The position numbers were made by a program, and so were the translations under genes. A DNA stretch of 64,000 nucleotides from contig CM028327.1 in NCBI GenBank assembly GCA_016647705.1, positions 44,533,114-44,597,113 of the forward strand, in the 5' to 3' direction. The first letter of the stretch is position 1. The number at the start of each line of letters is the position of its first letter. The DNA is from Eucommia ulmoides. Its lineage: Eukaryota; Streptophyta; Magnoliopsida; Garryales; Eucommiaceae. Shown in pieces: positions 1 to 10,691 of the stretch. The notes under the pieces were generated by a model. That model ran no database searches and was not told where the DNA came from. It was given only the letters and a program-made list of their open reading frames with translations.

Positions 1-998
1 GAAGATTTTAATGATCATGAAGAAGAAACGAACGTAAGATTAATCATCTCTCTCATGCTTTTTGACAAAGCCAGAAAAAAAAAGTTGAGGGATTGGCAAT
101 GAGTGTGATGAGCTAGAGAGAGAAAATAAGAGAGTATGAAATGATGGGTGTGATGAACATGCACGTAGCTTATAATTATCGTGAAGAACGTCAACTTTTG
201 ATCACAAATGTCTGAATTTTTTTGTCTCCATTTTCAGATTTTTTGTTTCATCTCAATGCGTGTGTGTATCTCTGGTTTCGTAATCAAGTTCATGCATGAA
301 ATGTCTAAGACGAATAATGTTATCCCTTATTATTGTTTGTTCTATTAAAACTTACTGTGAGCTAATTATTCCGGTGCAATAAAAAGTACTGTAAATTAAT
401 GGTTGCAGTAAATGTGTGTTGACAATAGTTTTCAACCAGAGGAGGGGGCTCAGGTTAGTTGGTAATAATTCAGATGATAAATCAGGTTGGTTGGTAATAA
501 TTCAAATGAGAAATGTATTGAACTTTTTAGAAATACGCATGGACCTAAATTTTTGTGTGTTAATTATTTCGCTACAATAAAAATTATTGTGAAAGTCATA
601 TAAATATCGTACTCCGTGGATACACATCTAGCTACCGGATCTTCGGAATCCGAGTTGAATTACAAATTACTGTGTATTAATTATTCCACTACAATAATAT
701 ATTACTGTGAAGTAATATTCATCTATTACTCCTTGTTTTTTATTTGCTTAATAAATCACTGTATCCGCCGAATAAATCGTGTCTTATAAACATTTAATTT
801 ATCTTCATCAAAATATTACGTAATTTGGCACAAAAATAGGTTCAAAACATAAAATTAGCATACACAACTATAAAAAATGAAAACCAATTGATAAAACGAT
901 TCTAGTTATGAAAACATCCACACGATTGTTGAATTTTTTAAAAATAAATAGCAATTGTTGCTCTAAAAAATAATGAAAGTCTAATAAATGATGTCATT
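1..998. other. AT-rich sequence beside the MULE, with three short related repeats
   Basis: No gene is visible. Three imperfect copies of a roughly 50 bp motif lie at about 346-400, 547-597 and 660-720. Each pairs a phrase like TTACTGTG with TTAATTATTCC and a following CAATAA stretch. Similar ACTGTATA/AATATTC wording recurs on the other side of the transposase gene at 3.15-3.5 kb, so these may be subterminal repeats of the same transposon. I could not fix a terminal inverted repeat. Confidence 0.4.
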
Positions 999-3048
999 TC
1001 ATATGGGTTCTTTGCATGTTTTCCTATTGTGTCCTTTCCCACCGCAACGACTGCACTTCAATGTTCCTTTCTTGAATTCTCCCTTTGATGGGATCCTTGT
1101 TTTCTTCGGTCGTCCCCTAGGTCGTTTGATAACTGGTGGTAGTATTACAATATCTTCTTGTTTCGTCTCTTTCTTCCCCGCAGTTGGCACAGCAAAAATT
1201 CCATCCTCGTAACTTAAACGGTAAAAGGACATGTGGAAGTAATCCTCTACATATGAGTTCAAATCTCCACCGGTCTTTGTAATAGCAGCGCAAGCGTGCG
1301 CACACGGTATCCCGTTGTCCCTCCAATCGAAACAAGAACACGTCTGTTTATTTAGGTCCACGAGTACAGAAGGGTCCGATTGAACCTCGAAAACTCCATT
1401 CACAGATTCACGCACCACCCATGTCCTGCATTCTTCCAATCTTTTTAGCATTTGTTTCTCGATTATCTCACACAGAATATTGTTCACCCCCGAAGCCATG
1501 TTACATCGTTTTGTCTGTTGTTCCATTAAGTCAAAACGAATACGATCGACAACTTTGTGAATTGGCAGGTATCTAGCTTCAGCAATCCATCCATTGAATG
1601 ACTCTGCGGCGTTGGACGTCAATTCACCGTATCTTCGCCCTTTGAAAAACGCATTTGTCCAATTCTCTCTAGGCAAATCACCAACCCAATCAGAAATATA
1701 CTTGGATCCCTCTGTTTTTAAATCTGCCAATAGTGTGTAAAAGTCGAACTCCGTTTTTGCTTTGTAACACTCACGTAACAACCACAACAACTGTTGTTTT
1801 ACCACTGGTAAACGAGCTCCAATTTTTTCCTTCAAATTCATTGTTAAGTGGTTCAAACAAAATGAATGGTATGCATCTGGGAATACCTTTTTCACAGCTT
1901 TTATTAACCCAGCATGTTGATCAGATACGAATGTCATTACTCGTTCCAGTGGTATAACATTAACTAGTTGCTTTAGAAACCATTCCCAATGGACTTCCGT
2001 TTCTGAGTCAACGATTCCAGAAGCTAGTGGATATATACATGTCAAAAAATGACAAAAAGTCTAGTTAGTCAATATGAAATATTTAATGTACACCCAATAT
2101 TATTACTAAATTAACAGTAATAATTATTTTTACGCTGTATAAAAAGAATATTACATCGTATAGAACAACGACAAATTGATTAGCACATCAAAAAACAACA
2201 AGATTTTTTACCCCCGCTTACCGTTATTCCCGTCTTTGCCGGTCGCGCCAAGCAACGTGCCTTTATACTTTGCTTTCAGAAACGTTCCGTCGAGAAATAA
2301 TAGAGGTCGTACATATTTAAACCCTGCTATGCTAGCACCGAATGAAACAAAAAGTCGGTTTAAACAACCAGTACTCATATCATATTCAATTTTAAAACAG
2401 GTCCCCGGGTTTGTCTCCATGCACACTTCTTTGTACCATCTCAACTTGTCATATCCACTACGATAATCCCCAAAAACATCTTCTCTAGCCTTTTCAACCC
2501 CCCACCATGCATGGTGATAATTTATGTCCAACCCATAGTTATTTTTAAATTCTTTGACGACGTCAATAGGGCGTTTTAGTGGTTGAACCTTTAGCGTGTT
2601 TTTTTATACAATTCGACACAATTTTGGAATTAATTCTACCATTTTGCCTGGTTCTAACTGCAGCACCACAAGTATGAATATTGTTTATTTTCTTGATGTA
2701 AAAAAATCCATTCTTACTATCGATGCTCGCACGTACGAACCATTCACATCCTCGCTCAATCTTATATGCGCAATATGCTACAACACGAGATGGTTCATTC
2801 TTATGGTAATCAAATTTGAATCCAATTTCAATGGAATACTTTATCAAACAATCCCTAAAATCATTAGCCCCACCCTTAAAAACTTGCCCTACCTCACGAA
2901 TTAAATACCTCCAATCAGCAGACATTGTTGTCGACTTATTTGGGCGGTACGGTATCAATAGATTTTCATCTTCGTCACTCCCTGTATTTTCACTGTAGTA
3001 ATCATTATTAGTTCTAGTTGCATCTCCGATACTCTCTCCAACATGCAT
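999..3048 (-). pseudogene. Mutator-like (MULE/MuDR) transposase, decayed
   Basis: This is a minus-strand transposase of a Mutator-like DNA transposon, which would cut and rejoin element ends in the nucleus. Blocks in order: an acidic N-terminus and MuDR-type DNA-binding region with Cys/His residues (3048-2563); a block with HHAWWGVEKARE and the first catalytic Asp in FLDGTFLKAKYKG (2531-2208); then 2045-999 with the second Asp in FVSDQHAGL, the Glu block NAAESFNGWI, a SWIM zinc finger (CSCFDWRDNGIPCAHAC) and a C-terminal zinc knuckle (CSRCGGKGHNRKTC). The first and second blocks are in different frames: RPIDVVKEFKNNYGLDINY is readable across 2585-2520, so a one-base shift near 2570-2590 breaks the gene. 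A GT donor follows GKDGNN near 2220, but no clean acceptor precedes YPLASGIVDSE, so the intron may also be damaged. Family assignment is firm; activity is unlikely. Confidence 0.9.
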
Positions 3049-3149
3049 CTCGCCTGTTCAAACAATTTTAGATGTACACTCAAACATGAAAGGTTATCGA
3101 CATAATATTTAGATATGAAACGGTTGCTCAACATTTCGTGTTTTACAAT

Positions 3150-3500
3150 AAAAAAATCAACCAATTGTAACTGTATATTAATATTCAGCCCAATTATAGG
3201 TGTATATCGAATATTGAACCAATTATTACTATATAGTAATGTTCAATCCAATTATAACTGTATAGTTATATTTACCGCAATTATAACTGTACATCAATAT
3301 TCAATCCCTTCTAATTGTATATTAATGTATAGTTATAATTGCGGTAATGTAATATTTAACCCAATTATAACTGTACATCGATATTCAACTAATTATAACT
3401 GTATAGAAATATTCAGTCCACATATATCTGTATAGTAATATTCAACAAAGTAATTATGTGCAAATCAAGAATTAACCTCCAGTAATATTCAACAATGTAT
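3150..3500. repeat. Degenerate ~32 bp tandem repeats upstream of the MULE gene
   Basis: About ten imperfect units share the core AATTATAACTGTATAGTAA followed by TATTCAA. Spacing is close to 30-34 bp. One stretch near 3325-3350 runs in the opposite direction (TATAGTTATAATTGCGG). The array lies just 5' of the transposase reading frame, where MULEs often carry subterminal repeats that bind transposase; that role is inferred only. Confidence 0.6.
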
Positions 3501-5473
3501 AACTACGAGTGTTGCTATCAATTCCGAAGAACTCTTGAAGAACAAATTCTGTAGTGAACTCTTGCATTAGGTGTTTCTCTCTCTATAAATGCAAGACCCA
3601 CTACTTTCTCTCTCTAAAATTGCACAAATAAAATTCAACTTTCTGATCTAATTCCGTTTGCATGCCGATAACTATATCTTGTTAGAAGAACTTAGTTAAA
3701 TATCCAACCAGTAGCAAAATCAAATATCGAGAAATGGTCTTTGTTTTATGTTCCTAATTTTTGAAATAAGGAACACCATTTGAAACATGGAAGTGAATAA
3801 AAAACGAAACCTGTAACTAGTGTTTCTGCTCAACCACGCCCGCCATTCAATCTGTTGCCGTCGCCACCGAAATCGCTGCCGTCGCTGAAGTTTCTCCTAT
3901 CACTGAAGTGGCTGTCGTCGCCGCCGATTCGTCGCCGTCGTTACCGCCTGCCGGCGTGGGAATGTGTTTCGTGATTTAGGGCTTTTCCTATCACCGTCCT
4001 CACTTTCGCCCTCACCTCCTTTGCGATTTATGGCATGGAATATGGTAATAGCATTTTCAAAATCTTCCATTTTCATAGCTTCAAAGGTTTAATTGCTTGG
4101 ATTTGCCTTATTTAGCTTGATGCCATTTTCCAAAAATACCTAACTAGCAATTGCAGAAGCAAAGCCGCGCGTGAGTCGTTTGGATGTATAAATGGGTTTT
4201 TCTCAAAATTAAACTAATTGCTTGGGTGTTTAATGTTATGGGCTAAAGTGTTTGGGGCCCATTCAAATATCAATTGTATAATTAGATGTCTAATTAAAAA
4301 ATCCCTTTTTCTTTTATTTTTAATATAAAAATACATTTAAAAAAATGGCAAACCCTTTTTGCCATATTTGTTGAAGCACTCACTTTAAATTAGGTCTGAG
4401 ATATTTGATAAATGACACACTAAATTTGGCTTACTTGACAGAATGTTGGAAACTACAAGCACCCAAAAATCAATATTCAGAATAAGAACATCAATTTACA
4501 TGCTATTCATCACCAAATTACTGAACCCAAAATCAAATACTAAACCCCAGAAAGTATACCTTAGTGATAACCCACGCTCCTTAGTCAACAAGTGTGTATG
4601 AATTGTAACAATTTAGTAATTAAAATTAATTATATATAAATATGGAAATTATATTTTTGCCCACATATTTTGAGAAATTATTTTAAAAAATAATGTGCTC
4701 TCTCCCTCCCTTCCATTCTCTCTTATATTAACTAGATTAATATAATGTCTATACAATAATATCCCCAGGTTATGTGGTTCACAATTCTTCTTCCTTGGAA
4801 AAATCTCTACTGCAAGATAGTGGCTCAATTTATTAAATACTTTGTTAAATATATATAAATATGTGTGTATATATTTATTAATAAATCAGGCACTTATATT
4901 TTTAAAATAGATTTTTTTCATTAAAGGCCTGAATTAGTTTGAGGGGAATGAACCAATGAGATTGAATTATAGAATTTTTGAAGGGAAAAAATCCCGCCTA
5001 AATATTTTTCTCCCCCATTCAAAAAGCAGTTGACTTTAATTATACTTTGCACTCTTAATTAAGTTTTACATTTTTATTTAATTGTATTTTTTTTTTTAAT
5101 TATTCGTTATCTTTTTACAGTTATAAATTAGAAAAACAAAGTACGGCCTTTAGTCACAGTCACAGTTAATCCTTAATGCGTGTATGTATGTGTGTGTGTG
5201 TATATAGTATGCCTTAGTTTTTGAATGTTTATAGTTTGATCGTTGAGATGGCACCTAAACAAATAAAAGGTGGAGATCTGTTTTGAGAAAATAATTCAGA
5301 CGAAAAAAAAAATTGTTATTGTACCAAAAGGAAGACAAAGCTGGAGATCTTGTGAAACTACCCGTTTCTCGAATGCTTGCAATGCCTTGTAATTCTTATA
5401 TCATTTATTTTGGAAACAAAGAGAAGAAATGTCAATGATGTTAGCTCCATGTAGACGAAGAACACCAGGGTAT
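3501..5473. other. Intergenic, no gene recognised
   Basis: Mostly AT-rich. The stretch 3830-3970 is unusually GC-rich (repeated CGTCGCCGCCG-like words). On the minus strand it would lie in the 5' leader of the MULE transcript, so it may be part of that element. From 4000 to 5470 I see only AT-rich sequence and short TG/TA runs. Confidence 0.4.
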
Positions 5474-5771
5474 TGTTAGAATCCCACATTGAATTTGTGA
5501 GGCGTTTCAAAGTAGTCTATATATGAAAGGAGTTTCTCCACTTTGTACCATATGGTTTAAGTTGGAATCTCCAAACATGGTATCAAACCAAGGTTTGAGA
5601 AGTCTCTTTTTCGTCGCCGATTGTTAGAATACTTGTTTTGTCTCTTCTATTGTTTGATTGCATCTTGTGTAAGGCAGGGTTGCACTTAAGGGTGAGTTTT
5701 AGAATCTCGTATCGAATTTGTGAGGTTTTCCAAAATATTCTATATATGAAATTAATTATTCCACTACACCA
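5474..5771 (+). mobile_element. TRIM-type LTR element with a truncated 3' LTR
   Basis: The left LTR (5474-5577, 104 bp) begins TGTTAGAATCCCACATTG and ends CCAAACA. It is followed at once by TGGTATCAAACC, a near match to the TGGTATCAGAGC primer binding site complementary to initiator methionine tRNA. After about 120 bp with no coding capacity, a second LTR starts at about 5697 (TTTTAGAATCTCG...AATTTGTGAGG) and follows the first LTR for about 70 bp. It stops at 5755-5771, where the next element begins. LTRs near 100 bp and no genes define TRIMs. The truncation point is one proposed inversion breakpoint. Confidence 0.75.
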
Positions 5772-6303
5772 GGCCATCCAAACCATTGAGGGGCTTGTAC
5801 AGGAGAGGGAGAATGATATCCAACTGCTGGAAGATTACAAGAAGGAGGTGGATCGCGTGACCAGCGAGATGAGCCGTCTCTACGAGGAAAACGAGCGCAT
5901 GCGCGCGGAGAAGGAGGTCGCCGAGAAGAAGGCCAGGTGAGCCGAGCACGTGACTCGGACAAAACTTGAGGAGCTTCGGAGGAACCAAATGGGTGAGCTT
6001 GAGGAAGCCCGTGATGAGGCCCGGGCTAACGCGATCGCCCTGTACAAGCAAAGCGAAGAATTCACCAGGCTCCGGGACTACATCGCCGTCAGTGTGATCA
6101 GGCTCGATTTTCAAGGAGCGATCAACTCTTTGCACCAACAGTTCCCGAAGGTGGACCACACCAAGCTGACCCTCGAAATGACTAGCGAGGACCTCGCTGA
6201 AGCCCAGGCCAAGTAGGATGCCGAGCCGAGTCGACCCTCCGGAACACGCAAGGAGGAGACCGCGGAGAAGGCCGCCACCGAGCAGTCCACCAGCCCAGCG
6301 TGA
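5771..6303 (+). pseudogene. C-terminal half of the element's antisense gene (aORF)
   Basis: The frame opens after a splice-acceptor-like ACTACACCAG (exon from about 5772) and encodes a charged, coiled-coil-like protein with runs such as AIQTIEGLVQERENDIQL and EELRRNQMGELEEARDEA. It ends at a TGA near 6301. Two in-frame stops interrupt it: TGA at 5938-5940 and TAG near 6214. Coding direction is opposite to the LTR. GC content is far above the flanks. It looks like the C-terminal part of the gene whose N-terminal part is at 20340-22081. Additional antisense ORFs between pol and 3' LTR are described for Tat-lineage gypsy elements; the join between the two halves is inferred. Confidence 0.7.
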
Positions 6304-6689
6304 TCAGCCAACTTAGCTTTAATTACTTTTTTTTTTTTCTTTTTTCTTTTTTTGTTCGGCCTAGCACATAACGAGCTTGTAATTTGCGGGTGGTAGCCCC
6401 ACCACTTTTTTAAATTTGACTGACCTAAATATAATATTATTTTGCTCTTCTTTCTCTTGCGTTTGCTTTGTTTGATGGTTGCTGACGTCTTTAAAAAAGA
6501 AATTTTAATTTTTACAAATGGTAAAGGTTTGCTAAGCCGAGCTGGAGCACAACTCATGTGCCTAGCAATCCCTACAACCCTTGCCCCCCAGTTGACCAGG
6601 AGAGCTCGCACTCTTTCAAGCTGTGGTGGTCGATTGGATAATCTCTGACGGTCTTTTATGACTTGGTATTTATTAGTGGATGTGCTGCG

Positions 6690-7110
6690 GTCGGACACTT
6701 TGCCCCCCAGACGCCCAAGTTGGCCCATGCCATCCGGGCTTGCTTGGGGTCTTTGCTGGACAAGGCTCTTTGATTTTGCCCCTTGGACAGGGCTCGTTGA
6801 TTTTGCCCCCCAGACGCCCCAGTGGGCCTGTGTCATCCAAGCTTGCTTGGAGTCTCTTCCAGACAGGACTTTTTGATTTTGCCCCCTCGACAACCAAGTG
6901 AGCCCGTGAGAGTTGGGCTGTCTTGGTGTCTTACCAGACGGGGGATTTAGGTTGGTTGACACGCGGTAGATGGTGTTTTGTTCAAAATACAGGTTACTTT
7001 TCCCCCCAGACGATCAAGCTAGCTCGTCGAGAGCGAGCTATCGAGGTCGTCTTTTATGGGTGACCGGTACAATTTCACTACTTGTGCCGTTGATTTTGCC
7101 CCCAGATGAC
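6690..7110 (-). repeat. Tandem repeats each carrying a polypurine-tract-like motif
   Basis: Five to six diverged units start with a plus-strand phrase like TTGATTTTGCCCCCCAGACG (about 6697, 6773, 6800, 6875, 6992 and 7083). Full units run about 70-110 bp and continue with GGCTTGCTTGGGGTCTTTGC-like text. In element orientation each unit contains GGGGGGCAAA, very close to the polypurine tract GGGGGGCAAC next to the 3' LTR at 22511-22520. They sit between the gag start and the antisense gene. Confidence 0.7.
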
Positions 7111-7181
7111 TTAAGATCTTCTGCACATAAATGTGCGGTTAGCGGCCTGAGGCCGAGCCCGTGCCATCTGTCCATAAGAGA

Positions 7182-7463
7182 CTAGTGCTCGATCACCATA
7201 CTCTTGTGGGCGGACCCTCTCCTCAGCGACGTGGAGGTTCGGCCCCCTTCAACCGGGGGCGGAGGAATGCGGGAGAGGAGGATGTCGAAGTATTCCTGGA
7301 ACTTACCCAGCTGGCATTCCACGTTGTCAAGCCTGGCGGTATCGACGGCCCTGGACGCCTGGCCCGGGCAGAGTCCCTCATTACACCTTTCAGCGTCTGC
7401 ATCTTCTTCGTTGGTCACTCGGCGGGTAGTGGTCGTAGTTTTCAGCCTTGGTGCCCGCGACAT
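7182..7463 (-). pseudogene. Start of gag, truncated
   Basis: The ATG at 7463 begins a minus-strand reading frame (MSRAPRLKTTTTTRRVTN...) rich in acidic and basic residues, ending at 7182 after about 93 codons. It sits about 130 bp downstream of the primer binding site in the LTR's direction, where gag is expected. It is far shorter than a normal gag and is followed by tandem repeats instead of capsid, protease or RT. A short leader protein cannot be excluded. Confidence 0.55.
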
Positions 7464-7591
7464 ATCCTCACCGGGCTGTCTATTCACCAGGTGGCTTATG
7501 TTTTTTGATCGATGAGAATGGCCAAACCTTGTATTCATCAAACCTTAGCGAAGCAGGTAGCTGATGATTCAGATAAGGTTTTTAGTAGCGC

Positions 7592-7612
7592 TTCCCACAG
7601 ACGACGCCAAAC
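7592..7612 (-). other. Primer binding site
   Basis: Directly inside the LTR end, the minus strand reads TTTGGCGTCGTCTGTGGGAA. This resembles the TGGCGCCGTCTGTGGGAA-type primer binding sites of plant Ty3/gypsy elements. It fixes this LTR as the 5' LTR and the element's direction as minus. The tRNA partner is not assigned. Confidence 0.7.
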
Positions 7613-8451
7613 TGTTGGTGTCGGAATTTGGTCCAGCCAACAGTATGGTCTGAACACTCTCGAATTAAAGGTGAGAGGGGTATTACCCATGTTTCCTCAC
7701 GTGCTGTAGCCGAGTCGGAGGGCCGATCAGGCCTGAGAGATGGGTATTACCCATGTTTCCTCATGTGCTGTAGCCGAGTCGGAGGGCCGATCAGGCCTGA
7801 GAGATGGGTATTACCCATGTTTCCTCACATGCTGCAGCCGGGTTGAAAGGCCGATCAGGCCTGAGACCGAGCTTGGGTCTTGGTCTCTTTCTTAGCTCCT
7901 TGCCGTTGTCCGGGCCGAGCTCCTCGTTGTCACCTACACAAAGGACGGCAGGGTTTTTCCCGGTGTGTCCCCTCCAGTGTGAGAGTAAGAATCTGGGGAG
8001 AAATATAGATCGAAGAGTTACTGTTACCTCGACCTGTCTGACCGATCTGAGGCAAAGTCTTTCTCTGTAGAATGGTTTTCTCATTCCCTTAAAGTGTTGT
8101 AGAAGCCTCATATTTATAGGCGAGAGCGCGATTAACATAAACAAGATTTAGACCTTAAGCTCAGATTACCAGTAAGCAGTTAGGTGCGTGGGGGGCACGA
8201 CAGATTAGAGTTATGGACTTGTGCCCTGGGCCCATTACTGTTGACGGTGAGGCCGACGTCCGAACTGCCGAGGTGACGGGCCAGGTCAGTCCCAAGCGAG
8301 GAGGTCGGTCTGGGCACTCCGTCCTCCAGCGGGCTGTCGAACAGCGACCATCCCGGGCTGCCTGCACACTGGGACAGTATGAGCGATGGCGTCGTGGCGG
8401 ATAAGATCTTAGTGGCTGACATGTGGAGGAGGCCCGACTTTACTCACATCA
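7613..8451 (-). repeat. 5' LTR (839 bp)
   Basis: On the minus strand it begins TGATGTGAGTAAAGTCGGGCC-like and ends CGACACCAACA. It carries a TATA-type box (CCTATAAATATGAGG on minus, near 8105-8120). It aligns along its whole length with the LTR at 22521-23224, apart from two extra 64 bp units. The two LTRs show many substitutions and small indels, so the insertion is old. Confidence 0.85.
7681..7872. repeat. Three 64 bp tandem copies inside the LTR
   Basis: The phrase TATTACCCATGTTTCCTCA recurs at 7681, 7745 and 7809 with a regular 64 bp step, each followed by GGCCGATCAGGCCTGAGA. The sister LTR at 22521-23224 has a single unit (near 23100-23160), so the amplification happened in this LTR only, after insertion. 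Confidence 0.9.
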
Positions 8452-8513
8452 ATCTTATTTTGAAGTTGATCTGTATATTTTCTATTTACTCATTATTTAA
8501 TTAAGTTTACTTA

Positions 8514-10688
8514 GGGCATGTTTGATAAAAAATAAAATAAATAAGCACTTAAAACTGAGTAGATTAAGCACTTAATAAATTAAGTGTGTTTGATAAATGT
8601 AATAAAAATTACTTAATTGATTAAGCTAACTTAAAAATTAAGTGAAATATTAAGATTAAAATTCAGCAAAACCCTCCTAGCTTAATTTTTTTTTACAGAA
8701 AGCGCTCAAAAGTTTTCAAATTAAAAAAAAAAAAAAAAAAAAAATTGACCGTTTTGCCCTTAGGGGTGTAGGGCTACTTCGATCGTTTTGTCTCATTTTC
8801 ATCGTTGTGCTTGCAGAGTGGCGATATCAAACAAACAATGATTTGAGAAGAGAGGCGACGGTGGCGAGCTTAGAAGAGGAGTGGCGGCGGCGACGACGAG
8901 CTTAGAAGAAAGGCGGCGAATAGACAAAGCTTCAACAAGGTATGTTCTTCTTCCAATCTATAGTTTTTTGTTTCTTCAACTTTAAATTTCAACTCAAGAT
9001 CTGAATTGTTATCCCTATATTGTTTTGATGATGATTTATCAATCGTTTGAGATTATTTTGTTGGAATTGATTGTTGATTTTGCTCTTAACCTGCTCAAAT
9101 GTGCCTGATTTTACTGAAATTACTTCATTTTTCGTATCTCTTGTTATAAAATTCTAAAAATGCTTTCTTAGGGTTTTAAGAAAATGAAATGTGATCTGTA
9201 ACTTTTGCTTGAGATCTGAGATTTCTGTTATTTGATTTCTATTTTTTTGGCGAACATGAGTTCCATTAGTTTAACCAGTATGTTCGGAAAAAAAATAAAA
9301 TCTTTTGTATGCAAATACTGAATGGGAGTGGTGAATTGAACTGATTATATTCTGAAATAAATAATTACATCATAGTTCTTGTTAGAAATTTGAAATCAGG
9401 TGATTTGAAATTTGAAATCAGGTGATGGGAATGGTGAATTGAACCGATTTCAAATATTCAGCAATCCTGCTATGTAATTTTGTTCTTTGTTATTTGTTTT
9501 TGGGTTGTCATAAACCGACATTTTTGTTCTTTGTAAATCCTATTGTGTAATCCTGCTGTCTAAATTTCAATTTTGCTATTTTTTTTGGTCGAAATCATGT
9601 GATTTTTCAACATGGTGATGCTTTATATGCTTCTATTTTGCACCTAATTCCTGACATTGATTCAGTTCATCTTCTCTACTCTCCCCCCATTTCACAGATT
9701 TTCTTAAGCTTTCTTGAAAAAGTCGCTTTCGATTTCCTCTCCACCTTGAAATTGTGTTCCTATATCGACATCCAGTGAGTTGTTTTATGGGTCAAGATGT
9801 TGATAAGTGGGAAGGGGGAAGATTTGGGTGACGTTCAATGGGATTGGAATGTTTGTTCAGGAGAAAACAGGTTGATAATTTGAATCGAACCAATCACGAT
9901 GGTCAAAAATTGGCCAAGACGCTCTTTGCTTTTGATCTCATTTCCATTGGTTAGTCATTCAAGTTCAATCTCCTCGTCTTTTGGAACATTTTCATATTCA
10001 TTTTGTTTTTTGATTCCGATTTAGAAATTGGTTGTTGTGTGTTCCTTTTCCGATTGTTTTCCTGCTTAACAATCGGGCGTATTGCCTCCAAATTTATACG
10101 TGTTAACCACAATGATCAATCAATACTAAGTTAGACCTAGAATCTCTAGTTTGAGCTCACGATTTCGATGTTCTTTACTATGGTTGAATTTATGCTTCGT
10201 CGATTATATTAGGAGTTGGATCAACCTTTGGAACTGGAGTATGCATACTTGTTGGAACAGTTGCCAGGGAGCTTACATGACCTGCTCTCACATTTTCGGC
10301 CTAATAGCTGGAATAGCTGCAGGGCTTTCGGCCCTTTGCTATGCTGAGCTTGCTTGTCGTTGTCCTTCTGCTGGAAGCGCCTATCACTATTCATATGTAT
10401 GTGTTGGAGAAGGGTGATCTCCATCTTTTTTGTTCATATGAAGTATGGTTGTGTTTGAACCTATTTGTTCTAGCTATGGAAGATGAAATGCTTGAGTTGA
10501 TGTTTTGTTATTACTTTTATAATTTTGATTTAAGGGTAATTATGTAAATTAAATAATTTTCGGCATTTAAATTTTGTACATATCAAATAAACAAAAAAAA
10601 TTCAGCACTTAAATTTTCAACACAATTTTATCAAACAACCTTCTTAAATTTTCAGTACTTAAAAATTAAATCGTTATCAAACAAGTCC
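8514..10688. mobile_element. Harbinger-like element carrying a captured gene fragment
   Basis: The left end GGGCATGTTTGATAA is matched by the inverted right end (GGACTTGTTTGATAAC on minus). Both are flanked by TTA, the 3 bp target duplication typical of PIF/Harbinger elements. Subterminal TGTTTGATAA and AAGCACTTAA words repeat on both arms. No transposase is present. The interior (8800-10430) looks like a plant gene 5' region, with a GC-rich leader at 8815-8940, a donor-like GGTATG at 8938, intronic sequence and then transporter exons. A related right end occurs alone at about 49010-49130. Confidence 0.7.
9870..10416 (+). pseudogene. Fragment of a cationic amino acid transporter (CAT) gene
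   Basis: Exon-like pieces match the first membrane segments of plant CAT (APC-family) transporters. At 9870-9949 one reads KLAKTLFAFDLISIG, followed by a GT donor. After an intron ending ATTAG at 10212 come [20 protein letters not shown] and, one frame over, [20 protein letters not shown], then [18 protein letters not shown]. Plant CATs read very similarly here ([26 protein letters not shown]). A TGA and a frameshift break the second exon near 10275-10300, and all later exons are missing. The retained intron shows capture from genomic DNA, not from mRNA. Confidence 0.8.
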
Positions 10689-10691
10689 TTA

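Larger units (their letters stand above)
5771..8451 (-). mobile_element. 5' half of a pol-less LTR element (minus orientation)
   Basis: Read on the minus strand the order is: LTR (8451-7613), primer binding site, gag start (7463-7182), PPT-like tandem repeats (7110-6690), then the end of an antisense gene (6303-5771, coding on plus). No protease, reverse transcriptase, RNase H or integrase is present between gag and the antisense gene, so this is a non-autonomous, LARD-like derivative. The left edge falls inside the TRIM, with no second LTR there. The missing half appears to be at 20326-23224. The outer LTR end is followed on plus by ATCTT, the reverse complement of AAGAT found beyond the other half. 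Confidence 0.75.

Noticed and set aside
40-160. Terminal inverted repeat pairing with 3545-3640 to delimit the MULE
   Set aside because: Only short CTCTCTCTA-type words match in inverted orientation; no convincing alignment over a MULE-length TIR.
3150-3500. CRISPR-like array
   Set aside because: Repeats are direct, degenerate and contiguous with no unique spacers, and the DNA is plant nuclear.
6111-6962. 283-codon open frame on minus across 6111-6962
   Set aside because: It overlaps the plus-strand aORF end and the GC-rich PPT-like repeats. Its protein (repeated KSKSPV/KSPVWK-like text) simply reads the tandem repeats, and no family matches.
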